From Myxocyprinus asiaticus (Eukaryota > Chordata > Actinopteri > Cypriniformes > Catostomidae), in NCBI RefSeq assembly GCF_019703515.2, contig NC_059363.1, positions 2,399,317 to 2,463,316 of the forward strand: a DNA stretch of 64,000 nt, written 5' to 3'. This document shows, piece after piece, positions 1 to 10,789 of this stretch. Positions within the stretch are counted from its first letter, which is position 1; each line of letters begins with the position of its first letter. A program made the position numbers and the translations under genes. Below the pieces are notes generated by a model. That model made no database searches, was not told the DNA's origin, and saw only the letters and a list, made by a program, of their open reading frames with translations.

Positions 1-512
1 AATAAATTAAATACATTGCTTCAAAACTGATTAGAGAAATTCAAAAAGATGCAAGAGCTTTACATATTTAAGATGCAGCTTTAGTATCTTTATGAGCCTG
101 GTTTTCAAACATAAAATATTCTAGGTCAATACCTCCTTCTTTTGGTCATTAGAATTGACAGTCTATAACATGTCACTTTATAATTCACTTCATTTAATAA
201 ACTACATTAAACTTTATTCAATGCTTTTCAGATCAGTAGATCATACATTTTCATATAAATTCACATTTGAATGTACACAAAGGAAGGTTTTGTGACATTT
301 CTAACAATTGAAATGTCCTTTAACTAATGATCTCATGGGTATTGCATATTGTAATATTGTTAGTTAATGACATAGGTAAAGTTATTATAAAGTGTTTTAT
401 AACATTTAAAGTACCATGTTTTGAAAAATAAGCACAAAAAAACTGTTTGCATAGCTAATTTGTATATAAAGTATTTGCACCACTGATTTCAATGATAACA
501 GAATAATAGTAC

Positions 513-695
513 CTACAGCCGGACAGCAGCACCTGTCTGTACATCTCTACCAAACTGTCTGCTGGTCAGGTATGTGTTGTGAGACGAGTTGATGAAGCAG
601 TGAGACAGTGGCTGATCCATCTCTTGATAAACCTCCAACCGATCCAGAAACACGGGAGCATTCTCATAAGACATCAAAAACCTGCACAGATCAGT
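513..695 (-). pseudogene. plcb4: plcb4 remnant exon 4, frameshifted X-domain exon
   Basis: Reads [20 protein letters not shown], then [18 protein letters not shown] including the catalytic-His motif, then RQFG. From there the frame is lost: bases for [11 protein letters not shown] follow in another frame, and the reading frame meets TAG at the exon end. The 5' part is also missing bases around the expected LISSDGFCR. A plausible donor (GTACTA) remains. Confidence 0.82.
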
Positions 696-1157
696 TTATT
701 CATTCATACAGTACAATATGTATGTTGAGTCCTATCTTTCTCTTTTACAAGGCAGGTAAGAAACCAAGCAATATTTACTCTCATTTAACACCAGGTGGCG
801 CTCAAATATTACAAAAATATGTTTACATAACAAATGTTTTTTAAAGTGAAGTAGAGGAGATCTGGTCTCACTCGAAAGGGGGTTATTTTGCAAAATGGCC
901 AGTGCATTATCCTGCTTATTCTATAGCAACCTGTACTTAAAACAATGGACATGAAATATTGATTTGAGAGTCATAAAACTAGCACAAAACAAGCAAAGCT
1001 ATGCAGGAAAACAGTCAATAAAACAGTTTGGTGCTCATCATGCAATCAAGTATTCCTGAGAGCTGTATATAGCATCAAAACACAAAAGTGTGCAATAAGA
1101 AAACAGTACATTGAAAGAAGAAATGATCGCATATGAACACAATTAAGTGTCACCAAC

Positions 1158-1266
1158 CTTTTCTCTTGAGTTTCTCATCAGGTTCATATTGCTCGATCAT
1201 TTGAAGAGCACATTTAGAGTCATAGAACTGGAATAAAATCTCATTCAGACGAGGATCACCTTGATT
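1158..1266 (-). pseudogene. plcb4: plcb4 remnant exon 3
   Basis: Frame reads [18 protein letters not shown], then [18 protein letters not shown]. Acceptor ctttggatag-type with a strong poly-T tract, donor GTTGGT. The Arg of QRDPRLNEI is Gly here. Confidence 0.84.
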
Positions 1267-1544
1267 CTATCCAAGAAAAAAAAAACCTGCAGGTTACATA
1301 GACTACTAGCAATATAGTAACAAGAATTTTTTGAGTTTAATCAATATTTGTGCAAAGTAAAAAAAGATATAGCACTTAATAATGCATACATGGCACTGTG
1401 ATGTTATCGGATGATGCCACTTTGACATACCACCATACTGAATGATGAGCATGCATATATGACATAAGGTACAGTACTTCAAAAATACCATGGCAGTACC
1501 ATTGTAAATGTCTTAACAACATGGTGTTAGCAAAGTATCCGCTA

Positions 1545-1690
1545 CCATCATGAACAGCAAAGTTTCTTTAAAGCTACAATCCTAATTCAAGCTACGTTTT
1601 TGAATGCCATTTATTTTAGCTACTATGAAAATTCAGGATCATTCTTTCAATACGCAATATGTATTTTCACTGGATGTTTGCACGCTTACA
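1545..1690. repeat. direct duplication of plcb4 intron segment (copy A)
   Basis: Near-identical to 3168-3303 in the same orientation (shared CAGCAAAGTTTCTTTAAAGC through TTGCACGCTTACAG). The other copy ends at the donor of plcb4 remnant exon 1. Confidence 0.85.
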
Positions 1691-1828
1691 GATACTGTCG
1701 ATTGAGCTTAACTTGTATTGAACCTAGAGCATTCCTTTACGAATAATCGGTGTACGAATGTGCATGTAAACACACTCACAGGAACAAATAACACAAAACA
1801 ATGCAAAATTTTAAATATTTATGAATGA

Positions 1829-2267
1829 GGGGCCTGGGTAGCTCAGCATGTATTGATGCCGACTATCACCCCTGGAGTCGCGAGTTCGAATCCAGGGCGT
1901 GCTGAGTGACTCCAGCCAGGTCTCCTAAGCAACCAAATTGGCCCGGTTGCTAGGGAGGGTAGAGTCACATGGGATAACCTCCTCATGGTCGCGATTAGTG
2001 GTTCTCGCTCTCAATGGGGCACGTGGTAAGTTGTGCGTGGATCGCAGAGAGTAGCATGAGCCTCCACATGCTGTTAGTCTCCGCGGTGTCATGCACATCG
2101 AGCCACGTGATAAGATGCACGGATTGACGGTCTCAGAAGCGGAGGCAGCTGAGACTTGTCCTGCGCCACCCGGATTGAGGTGAGTAACCACACCACCACA
2201 AGGATCTACTAAGTAGTGGGAATTGGGCATTCCAAATTGGAAGAAAATTATGCAAAAATAAAAATAA
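1829..2267 (+). mobile_element. tRNA-derived SINE (copy 1), with target duplication
   Basis: A head resembling a tRNA gene (A box around GGTAGCTCAGC, B box GAGTTCGAATCC) followed by a roughly 350-nt body and an A/T tail. It is flanked by a 10-bp direct repeat TTATGAATGA at 1819-1828 and 2268-2277. The same body recurs at 2696, 41351 and 52753. Open frames on the minus strand here are shadows of the SINE. Confidence 0.82.
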
Positions 2268-2483
2268 TTATGAATGATCTCATGTTTTATATTGTAGCAT
2301 TCAAGTTGCATTAACAGTAATGGATGCTGCATGATTCATTTCTATTGCAATCGGATGTGAAGGTTTCTGTTTAAGAGCTTAATGGGCACTTTATGAATGT
2401 CTGTTGAGTAAACATGCTGTCAGGGATAGGACACAGCCGCAGTTTCACATGCAACAGGGAGGACAATTCATCAATAAATTAAT

Positions 2484-2538
2484 TTCATTCAGAAAGTGGA
2501 CCAACTGGTCTGCGCTTAAATAATCGCTTTTGTCTCCC
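2484..2538 (-). pseudogene. plcb4: plcb4 remnant exon 2, splice donor lost
   Basis: Frame reads GDKSDYLSADQLVHFLNE after a clear acceptor (tttctgcag). The expected donor position reads ATTAAT, so no GT is present at the exon edge. One residue is also missing at the junction with the previous exon. Confidence 0.8.
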
Positions 2539-2695
2539 CTGCAGAAAGAAATACAGCATATGAAAGATTTAATAAATGACACAAGAAGTTACACAACTCT
2601 CTCTTTCATCCTCTACAGCATATTTTTCATTCAAGCTATCTAGTTACATGTACATTAAAGGGTTAATATTCAAACTCCTCAGGCAATGCAAGTTT

Positions 2696-3069
2696 TTTTT
2701 ATTATTATTATTATTCCCCTTTCTCCCAGTTTGGAATGCCCATTTCCCATTACTTAGTAGGTCCTTGTGGTGGCGCGGTTACGCACCTCAATCTGGGTGA
2801 CGGAGGACAAGTCTCAGTTGTCTCCACTTCTGAGACAGTCAATCCGTGCATCTTATCACGCGGCTCGATGTGCATGACACCGTGGAGACTCACAGCATGT
2901 GGAGGCTCACGCTACTCTCCACGATCTACGCACAACTTACCACGCGCCCCACTGAGAGCAAGAACCACTAATCGTGACCACGAGGAGGTTACCCCATGTG
3001 ACTCTAACCTCCCTAGCAACCGAGCCAATTTGGTTGCTTAGGAGACCTGGTTGGAGTCACTCAGCACAC
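2696..3069 (-). mobile_element. tRNA-derived SINE (copy 2), head-truncated
   Basis: Same body as copy 1 but reversed and missing the tRNA-like head. It is flanked by an imperfect duplication AGGCAATGCAAGTTT / AGGCAGTGTAAGTTT. Lies between the first two plcb4 remnant exons. Confidence 0.78.
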
Positions 3070-3167
3070 CAGGCAGTGTAAGTTTAAACGGAACAGTGTC
3101 TAGTTAGTAAATGAAGTATTGTGCAACTCATGGGAAAAAATCCTCTGAAATAATATTCATTCATGCA

Positions 3168-3303
3168 AACAGCAAAGTTTCTTTAAAGCTACAATCCTAA
3201 ATCAAGCTATTTGAATGCCATTTATTTTAGCTACTATGAAAATTCAGGATAATTCTTTCAATACGCAATATGTATTTTCACTGGATAGTTGCACGCTTAC
3301 AGT
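3168..3303. repeat. direct duplication of plcb4 intron segment (copy B)
   Basis: Partner of 1545-1690. It includes the splice donor bases of the exon at 3301-3389 and stops 2-3 bases inside that exon. Confidence 0.85.
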
Positions 3304-3389
3304 TTCTTGAACAGAACTTCAATATTGTTTCTTGGACAAATCTTCTGAGTTAGATAGTAGAACTTATCAAAGGTGAAAATTTCATCGTT
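3301..3389 (-). pseudogene. plcb4: plcb4 remnant exon 1 (EF-hand region)
   Basis: Frame reads [16 protein letters not shown], then [13 protein letters not shown] and two bases. Good acceptor (tttctacag) and donor (GTAAGC). Compared with PLC beta 4, about four residues are missing after NDEI. Confidence 0.82.
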
Positions 3390-4964
3390 CTGTAGAAATT
3401 ATTAAAAAAAAGTATGAACAATATGTCCTCGTACTCAGATACAAAAACCAGATGGGAGTAAACATAGCAATCACAGCTTCCATGCCAAAAGCAAAATGAA
3501 AGCTACTGTACAGTTAGCATGGCCCACATAGAGTACAGCTCAGATCAATACTGTTTAATGCAGCGATACAATTATATAATGATTAATACATCTGTCCTGA
3601 AGCTTCACCAAGATAACAATGTTTAAAGGGGTCAAACTAAGTACTGTTAAAAATGACTTTTCCACTGGGTAAACCAAGATCTTTCATTGCTTTGAAAATA
3701 CCCTTCTCAGTTTTAACTGAAGCAAAAGTTCTTCTGATACTCAGGAAAATCAGACAAAAGTCATGGTTTGCAATGCTCAAGCTAGACATACAGTGGTGTC
3801 AAAAAGTATTTAGACACTTAAGACACATTAAAAAAAAAGGTTGTAGAGTACATCCTGACAGGCCTCTTTCCATTCACATTGGTCAAAAATGATAAACGCA
3901 TCCAACTACAGCGAAACAAATTAACAGCAAGCAAGAAGATTGAACATTAAACTAGAAAGACACACATTGCCATAAAAGTTCATGTTATTTTTTTTTAATT
4001 ATTATTATTATTTTTCTAAATGACCATGGATACTTGACCAAGGGCAATATTTTCAGAGTGCTAGCACAAAGCAAAGCGCTATGCGATAAATCATAAGCGC
4101 AAAGTCAGTGGGCATGGGCCATGAAGTTTTGGTATTTTCGTGCAAGCAAGCACTTAGTCTAGGCGTAAGTGGGTTTGGCGAAATTGCCTGGGCAAAGCGT
4201 TAATGGCTGGTCAAGTGCAATTTAATTTGGAGGTTCATCTCTGGCACGTCTGCGTCCTATCCCAGTGGATATAAAAAGAGACAGCACATTCATAAGAAGT
4301 TGGTAGTGTAAATAGACTGTATGCAGTGAAATAGAGAAACAGAAATATGGTAGTTTAACACAAATCTCAGACATTTTTTTACATAATCTGATGTTCCACT
4401 ATATTTTCAGATTTTGGACATTAACTTTATTACCACCTGCCAGTGGAATCTCCAAAGAGCAAATACAGAAACTGAATTAAGACTTTGTGCTGAAAACACA
4501 CGTGGTATTGAAACGTTTTAGCGCAATGACTTATATCTCAGAAAGATAGCAAATTGCACTTTGCGGCACTTTATTAACATACAATACACCCACAGTTTGC
4601 ACGCATACACCTAAAGAGAGCGCAAATACTCCCATCCACGCCACTTGCGCTTAACGCTGGCACAAAAATTATACTTAGAATTTGCACTCTCACAAAAATA
4701 GCACACCGTAGCACATGGTAGTTGCGCGTAGAGCTGTGCTTTGCACGCTCACGAAAATAGAGCTCCAAATCTTGAAACTATTGACACAAAACACATTAGG
4801 AGGCTGAGAGAAGTGACTTATACCTAGTGCTGGGTAGTAACGGATTACTTGTAATCTGGACTATGTAGTCAGATTACAAAAATCAAGACTTGTACTTAGA
4901 TAGATTACAATTTAAATACTCATAATTAGATTATAGTTCCATTTTATGGATTACATGATTAAGA
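3390..4964. other. noncoding, old repeat traces
   Basis: No supported coding exon. At 3788 a Tc1-like terminal sequence (CAGTGGTGTCAAAAAGTATT) begins. From about 4060 to 4770 there are scattered GCGCAAA-type motifs that look like a decayed MITE. From 4830 a TAGTAACGGATTACTTGTAA repeat typical of fish leads into the LINE. Confidence 0.5.
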
Positions 4965-5161
4965 AGCCACAGCTTGATCCTAGAGAATTGGCTAATTACA
5001 GACCGATTTCAAATCTACCATTTATGTCAAAAATACTAGAAAAAGTAGTGTCCTCCCAACTATTTTCATTTCTACAGAGAAATGGAATATATTAACAATT
5101 TCAATCAGGATTTAGGCCCCATCACAGTACAGAGACTGCACTTATCAGAGTTACAAATGAC

Positions 5162-5455
5162 TTGCTCTTGTCATCTGATCGCAGCTGCATTTCACTTCTA
5201 GTACTTTTAGATCTTATTGCTGCATTCGACACGATAGATCACGACATTCTCTTGGATAGGCTGGAGAATTATGTTGGCATTTGTGGAGTTGCATTAGCAT
5301 GGTTTAGGTCCTGTTTAGCAGACTGCTACCACTTTGTATGTGTAAACGAGGAATTGTCAGATCAAACAAAAGTTAAGTATGGAGTGCCGCAGGGATCAGT
5401 TTTAGGGTCTCTGCTTTTCTCCTTAAATATGCTTCCCCTGGGAGTCATGGAATAA
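5162..5455 (+). pseudogene. LINE reverse transcriptase fragment
   Basis: 97-residue frame with the RT motifs [14 protein letters not shown] and GVPQGSVLG. The FADD active-site motif lies downstream in another frame (reads DDTQLYI near 5475), so the catalytic domain is broken. Confidence 0.85.
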
Positions 5456-5824
5456 GTTTCCACTGTTTTGCAGATGATACCCAACTTTATATTTCTTCTA
5501 AACCCAATGAAAATTCACAGTTCTCCAAATTAGCAGAGTGTATCAATGAATTCAAAGATTGGATGGCCAGAAATTTCCTTCTACTCAATTCCGACAAAAC
5601 AGAGGTACTAATTATTGGACCAAAAACCTCTAAAAACAAGCCACTAAAATATAATTTAACTCTCGATGGATATACTGTTACATCGTTTACAACAGCGAAG
5701 AACTTAGGTGATATTTTTGATACCTGTCTGTCCAATCTGTTTGTAGAACAGCATTCTTCCACCTGAGAAATATTGCTAAATTACGACACATCTCTCTGAT
5801 GCCGAAAAACGAATTAATGCATTC

Positions 5825-6286
5825 ATGACCTCAAGACTAGATTATTGTAATGCATTACTGGGAGGATGTCCAGCAAGTTCAATAAATAAACTTCAATTGT
5901 TTCAAAATGCAGCAGCCAGAGTGCTGACAAGAACCAAGAAATATGATCATATTAGCCCCATTTTATCATCATTACATTGGCTACCTGTTAAATTTCATAT
6001 TAACTTTAAAATTCTGTTAACTACATACAAAGCTTTGAATGGTCTAGCTCCGCAGTGCTTAAGTGACCTTCTGACATGCTATATTCCATCATGTACATTA
6101 CGATCACAAAATTCTGGCCTGTTAATAATTCCAAGAATATCAAAATCCACAAAATTAGGTAGATCCTTTTCATATTTGGCTCCTAAACTATGGAATAGTC
6201 TCCCTAACACTGTTCGAGATGCAAACACACTCACTCAGTTTAAGTCTAGACTAAAGACTCATCTATTTAGCCAGGCATACACCTAA
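5825..6286 (+). pseudogene. LINE ORF2 C-terminal fragment
   Basis: 153-residue frame containing SRLDYCNALLGGCPASS, LQLFQNAAARVLTRTKKYD and HWLPVKFHINFKI, the conserved segment downstream of RT in L2-type fish LINEs. Followed by a long 3' UTR to 7352. Confidence 0.85.
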
Positions 6287-7352
6287 TTTATCCATCAACT
6301 CACAATTAGGCTGCTTTAGTTAGGTCTGCCGGAACCAGAAACATCCATCATGATCTATAAATCTACAATAAATTGAATGGCATCTTCGCTAATATTATTC
6401 TATTTGTTTCCATGTCTCAACCTCGTGATTCATATCCCAAGGTTACCAGAGCCTGCCAGATCCAGCTCCGTTCCTGCTTGGTGTCGGACTCCACTGCTAT
6501 GTGACGCTGAGAGATGATGACAAACTACAGCCGGTGCTAGCCAGACATCACCTCAGTCTTTAAACTTCAGAGGATGAACTGATGCCAACTACAACTGTAA
6601 GACATTGGATGCTTCATATGCCAATGCATGAACCTTGGACTTAAGATGGACCCCAACGAACCTCATCGAAATGACCTGCAGTTTGACTGCGATGCACCTC
6701 ATTAATCTCTGCCTGCATCTCTTTTGTCTATTGATGGACTACACTCTTGAAATGGAATACATAGACTATCATTTAATTGCCAACAAAAGCCTTCATCAGC
6801 CAACTAACAAAGGACAATGCATCAATATGAACTTCTGCAGACAATCCAGGATGGACTTCAAAGACATTAGTCATTAATCTTAAAGTTCATTAAAGAAATA
6901 TTTTATTTTTATTTTTAAAACACTGGACCTTAACGCTTACTTAAATTATGCTTACAAATTTAAAACCATGACTTGCATTGCACATAAATAAGTAATATTG
7001 GCATTATATTCATGCTGTTTAGTCAGAGGGGAACTGGCCCCCACAGTGAGTCTGGTTTCTCCCAAGGTTATTTTTCTCCATTAACCAACATCTTATGGAG
7101 TTTTGTGTTCCTTGCCACAGTCACCTCCAACTTGCTCACAGGGGTTCTAAAAACAATTATTATTTAATTATTTAATTTCTATACACATTTTACAATCATA
7201 TTGAATCAAACTACACAATGATCACTGTAAAACATTATAGATATTACAGTTTCATTTTTTGTTTTTGTTAATGCATGATTTCCTGTAAAACTGCTTTGAA
7301 ACGATGTGTGTTGTGAAAAGCGTTATACAAATAAAAATGACTTGACTTGACC

Positions 7353-8704
7353 TCTTCCAACTCCATATGATTTTCTTTCTTCCGTAAACAGCAAAGGAGA
7401 ATGTTTACGCTGCTCTTTTCCATACCATGAAATAATAAAATGACCAGAGGCTGTTAAGCTCCAAAAAGTCTCATAAAAGAAGTCCATATGTTGTGTGCAT
7501 TGTATTCAAAGTCTTCTGAAGCCATGTAACAAGCACTAACAATTATGATGATATTAAGGTTAGATGATTGAACGGTAGATTTATACTGATGTTGGATGAC
7601 CTGTAAACATACTGACATCTTATATCATCTATTCTCTCTCAGCTCTCATTGTGTGCTATTTTTACTCAACATTCATGTTACTTCTAGTGCTCGAATGCTA
7701 GCTCTCCTAATGCAGGACAAACACTCTTTCCCGGAAATATACTAATGAATTGAGCACGTTTCAGACAAAACACGGGGTGAGACCAGCAGTGTCCTGAAAC
7801 AGCAGCTGCTTGAGGTTCAGCACAAGTGCACACTTCCCAGGGGTCAACAACGTTCCATCGGGAGGGCAAATAAAACCAAAATCACTTGAGGACACAGCCG
7901 CAGTGACTTAACAGTGACAGCGGATGATGAGAGCTGGAATTAGACAGTGAGGTTGATGATCTTCCTTGAGGGAAAGAATTAATTTACTTGACACATAAGA
8001 CAAAGCATGTCCCATAATTGTCCTGGCATTAGTTTTGAAAATATCAACAATTACACTCTGAAATTAATTAGAGATGATCAGTAGAATGTAGGTTGATATC
8101 CGATTTCTGAAATTTTTGCTCTGTTTGTTTAGCCCACTCAGGCAAATCATGAAAACATGAAAACATTTATTTTGTGTTTAAATTTTGTGCCACAACCAAT
8201 ATTTATCAACAACATCAAACAAATTATACAGAAATCGTTAGTGATTTTTACATATTTCCCCAAATTTTTAGTAAAATAAATTAATGCCCTATTAGTAGCA
8301 AGCTCATTTTGCAATGTTTTTGAAAATGTTGCACCACAGAAACTTTATTTACACTGTTTGTCTCAGTACTCATGAATTACACCAGTTCTCTGGGGATGTA
8401 CAGAACGCTGGTGTTACCTTGGCCGTATTAATATTTTGCGCAACAATGTACATGAAGCTCAGGTTGACCAGATCTGTGCCGCTGCATATGCAGATGATTC
8501 AACCCTCTAGGTTACTTTCACATTTATCTGCGCCTCCAACACAGAAATAATCTTTGGGTCCTACAGAGAAAACAGATATTTTTTAACATTTTACATAACT
8601 CGCAGACTTTTAAAGGTCTTTCTGATATGCGTCACAACAGAAATGTAACACATACTATCATCTTTTGGTATGACAAACATATATACAGTATACATACTGT
8701 ATAT

Positions 8705-8736
<32 letters not shown>

Positions 8737-8764
8737 GTACATGCCAATGTTTCTAGTACCTTTA
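7353..8764. other. noncoding, AT-rich
   Basis: No exon recognised on either strand. A (TA)n(CA)n microsatellite lies at 8705-8736. Short frames at 7684 and 8314 show no family resemblance. Confidence 0.5.
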
Positions 8765-10000
8765 ACCTTCCTGAACTGTTCGGTAATTTTTGATAGATTT
8801 CAGTTTGTTTTTTTTTTGTTTTTTTTTTATAAAAATGGTTTGAATGGCTTCAATCTGAGTGGTACAAGATTTTGTGACTTTTCCTAGATTTGCAATCTGA
8901 AAAAAAAAAAAAAAAGACTGAGTCTCAATGGTCGTAAAAAAAAAGCGACACCTTTGCTAATTGCGGTCAAAATTGACCGATCATAGGAAATGGATGGGAG
9001 AGACCCTGACATAGGGCATTTTTTTTTATTTATTTTTTTATTTGTCGAATACAATCAATAAATCTGCCACAATGCAGAACACAAACACAGAGAAATTAAG
9101 AGGTGTGACTATTAAACATCCAGAGTGCAAAACACAAACACACACACAGAGAAATGAATTGGTGAGACTATAACACAGAGCACCTTTTTGAAATTTGTCA
9201 AATTAAATCAATAAATCAGTCACAATGCAGAACACACAAAAACACACAGAGAAATGAGGGGGTGAGACCATAACACACCCACAATGCAAGACACGCACAC
9301 ACACAACCACAAACAGCACACACACACACACACACAAACATGCTTAGGTGTGAGAGCCGCACCTTCCAGACAAAACACTGCTTCTTTCTGTTATGGAAAC
9401 TTAAACTAATTTACTTTATTGAGTTATTGAATTTTGATAATTGAAATACATTTTTGGCAACAAAATTCTTATTCTAAGTGTTCTTTTTGTAACACCATGG
9501 TCAGGTTTGACTGTAAACATAATGAGACATCATTGCAAAAAAACCCTAACAAAAAGAAACTGACACTTAAAAATTATTTAACAGAACTGCTAATCTTTGA
9601 CAAACAATAGTTTGATAATGTCTAAATATATACAGTATCTAAATGCAAAACTTGTGATAATCTAATCTAAATCTAAAATTGGCTAATCTTAAATTAAGTT
9701 ACAACAAGCCATCAGACCACACAGTCTCAGCAGCCATTTACTGGTTATTATTGTTATGACATGATTTTCTAGTCACGTAATTGTTCTTTTTTTCCACCAA
9801 ATGCCAGTAATCTTTCCCCAGTACATGGCACTTTTTCATATCTTCTCCATGTTTCAACTGAAAGAAGTGTAGGTTTTTACTGAAGTAAAGTTAACATGAT
9901 TTTGCTTATTTGCATATGCAAATGAATTATGTTACTGAGAAATTAACAGGTAAATAAGATCTAAATAATATAAAGTGCATAATTTTACTGTTATTACTTC
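8765..10000. mobile_element. nonautonomous DNA transposon, piggyBac-like ends (copy 1)
   Basis: Shares extended segments with 28890-29700: CCTTCCTGAACTGTTCGGT, GCGGTCAAAATTGACCG, TAAATCAGTCACAATGCAGA, TTGCTTATTTGCATATGCAA and GTAAATAAGATCTAAA. The GGTCA...TGACC terminal pattern next to TTAA resembles piggyBac-type ends; the class is an inference. No transposase frame. Confidence 0.55.
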
Positions 10001-10337
10001 AGGGAAGAAGAAATGTTACACTTTCTTTAAAAAAAAAAAAAAAAAAAAAAAGGTAACACCTGTATTTAGCTTGGTATGCATTTTTAATTTTTTTTTTTTT
10101 TTACTAGAGATTACCTTGCATGTTTGCGTGTTAATAGTTTTACCTTTGGTACACTTGTATCATGTATGCTGTTGATTAGGGAATACTCCAAAACTTGACA
10201 CTTCTATGAAACAGATATTAAACCAAATAAAAATATTTTATTTATTTTTATTATTGTTAATCACCTTTTTTGCTTTCACTAATAATTATTTTTTTAAAGT
10301 ATAAAAACCCCATGTAGTCTATCAGTCAGTATCAGAT

Positions 10338-10341
<4 letters not shown>

Positions 10342-10411
<70 letters not shown>
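10342..10411. repeat. (TA)n microsatellite
   Basis: About 70 nt of uninterrupted AT alternation. Confidence 0.97.
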
Positions 10412-10415
<4 letters not shown>

Positions 10416-10789
10416 CCATGAATAACAATTATAAGAGAAGTTGAAAAATGTTGCTTAAGTTGTAGATGAAGTGTACACTAGTACTGTAGGTCATTGCTGA
10501 CACTATGTAACATTTACTGCAACAATTAAAGAAACAATTACTGTTACATTTGCTGCTACAATGATTGTTACTTTTCTTGTTTAGTCCTGAATGAATCAGT
10601 TTCAACAACATCAAAGCATGCAAACAGCAGATACTGTATTCTAACGATTGAAACGTTACGATTCTCGTTCCTGGCATCAGTTGACAGATGTTTGTGTTGA
10701 CAATGTATTCAGTGTCATAATCCGGAAAAATCCGAACATAATATAATGATAAGATAATGGCTTATTATTAGTATAAACTCATATATATA

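Larger units (their letters stand above)
513..3389 (-). pseudogene. plcb4: plcb4 remnant: four decayed exons, apparently nonfunctional
   Basis: Four exon-like segments in plcb4 order, on the same strand as plcb1 and downstream of it, as in the vertebrate PLCB1-PLCB4 tandem. They encode the EF-hand to early X-domain region, with plcb4-type sequence ([39 protein letters not shown]). Defects seen: the second exon ends at GAA followed by ATTAAT instead of a GT donor; the fourth exon lacks a recognisable acceptor, has lost residues around LISSDGFCR, and lacks about 14 nt between RQFG and EMYRQ, which shifts the frame to a stop. The four-residue gap in the first exon and several substitutions at conserved positions fit relaxed constraint. 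Upstream N-terminal exons were not found within the window. Assembly error in a live gene is the alternative. Confidence 0.8.
4965..7352 (+). mobile_element. L2-type LINE, decayed, 5' truncated
   Basis: Reverse transcriptase remnants across three frames: [14 protein letters not shown] (5220-5270), [14 protein letters not shown] (near 5390), a shifted DDTQLYISS (near 5475), LLLNSDKTEVLIIGP, then SRLDYCNALLGG and the C-terminal SLPNTVRDANTLTQFKSRLK. It ends in an L2-style tail, GCGTTATACAAATAAAAATG followed by ACTTGACTTGACC. Several frameshifts, so inactive. The frame at 5825-6286 is the longest intact piece (153 residues). Confidence 0.85.

Noticed and set aside
1836..1905. Possible tRNA gene at GGTAGCTCAGC...GTTCGAATCC
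   Set aside because: A and B boxes are present but the acceptor stem does not close and the sequence continues into a SINE body.
1925..2332. Frames starting NSHYLVDPCGGVVTHLNPGG shared by four loci
   Set aside because: They are readings through the SINE body, appear in opposite orientations, and are bounded by SINE target duplications.
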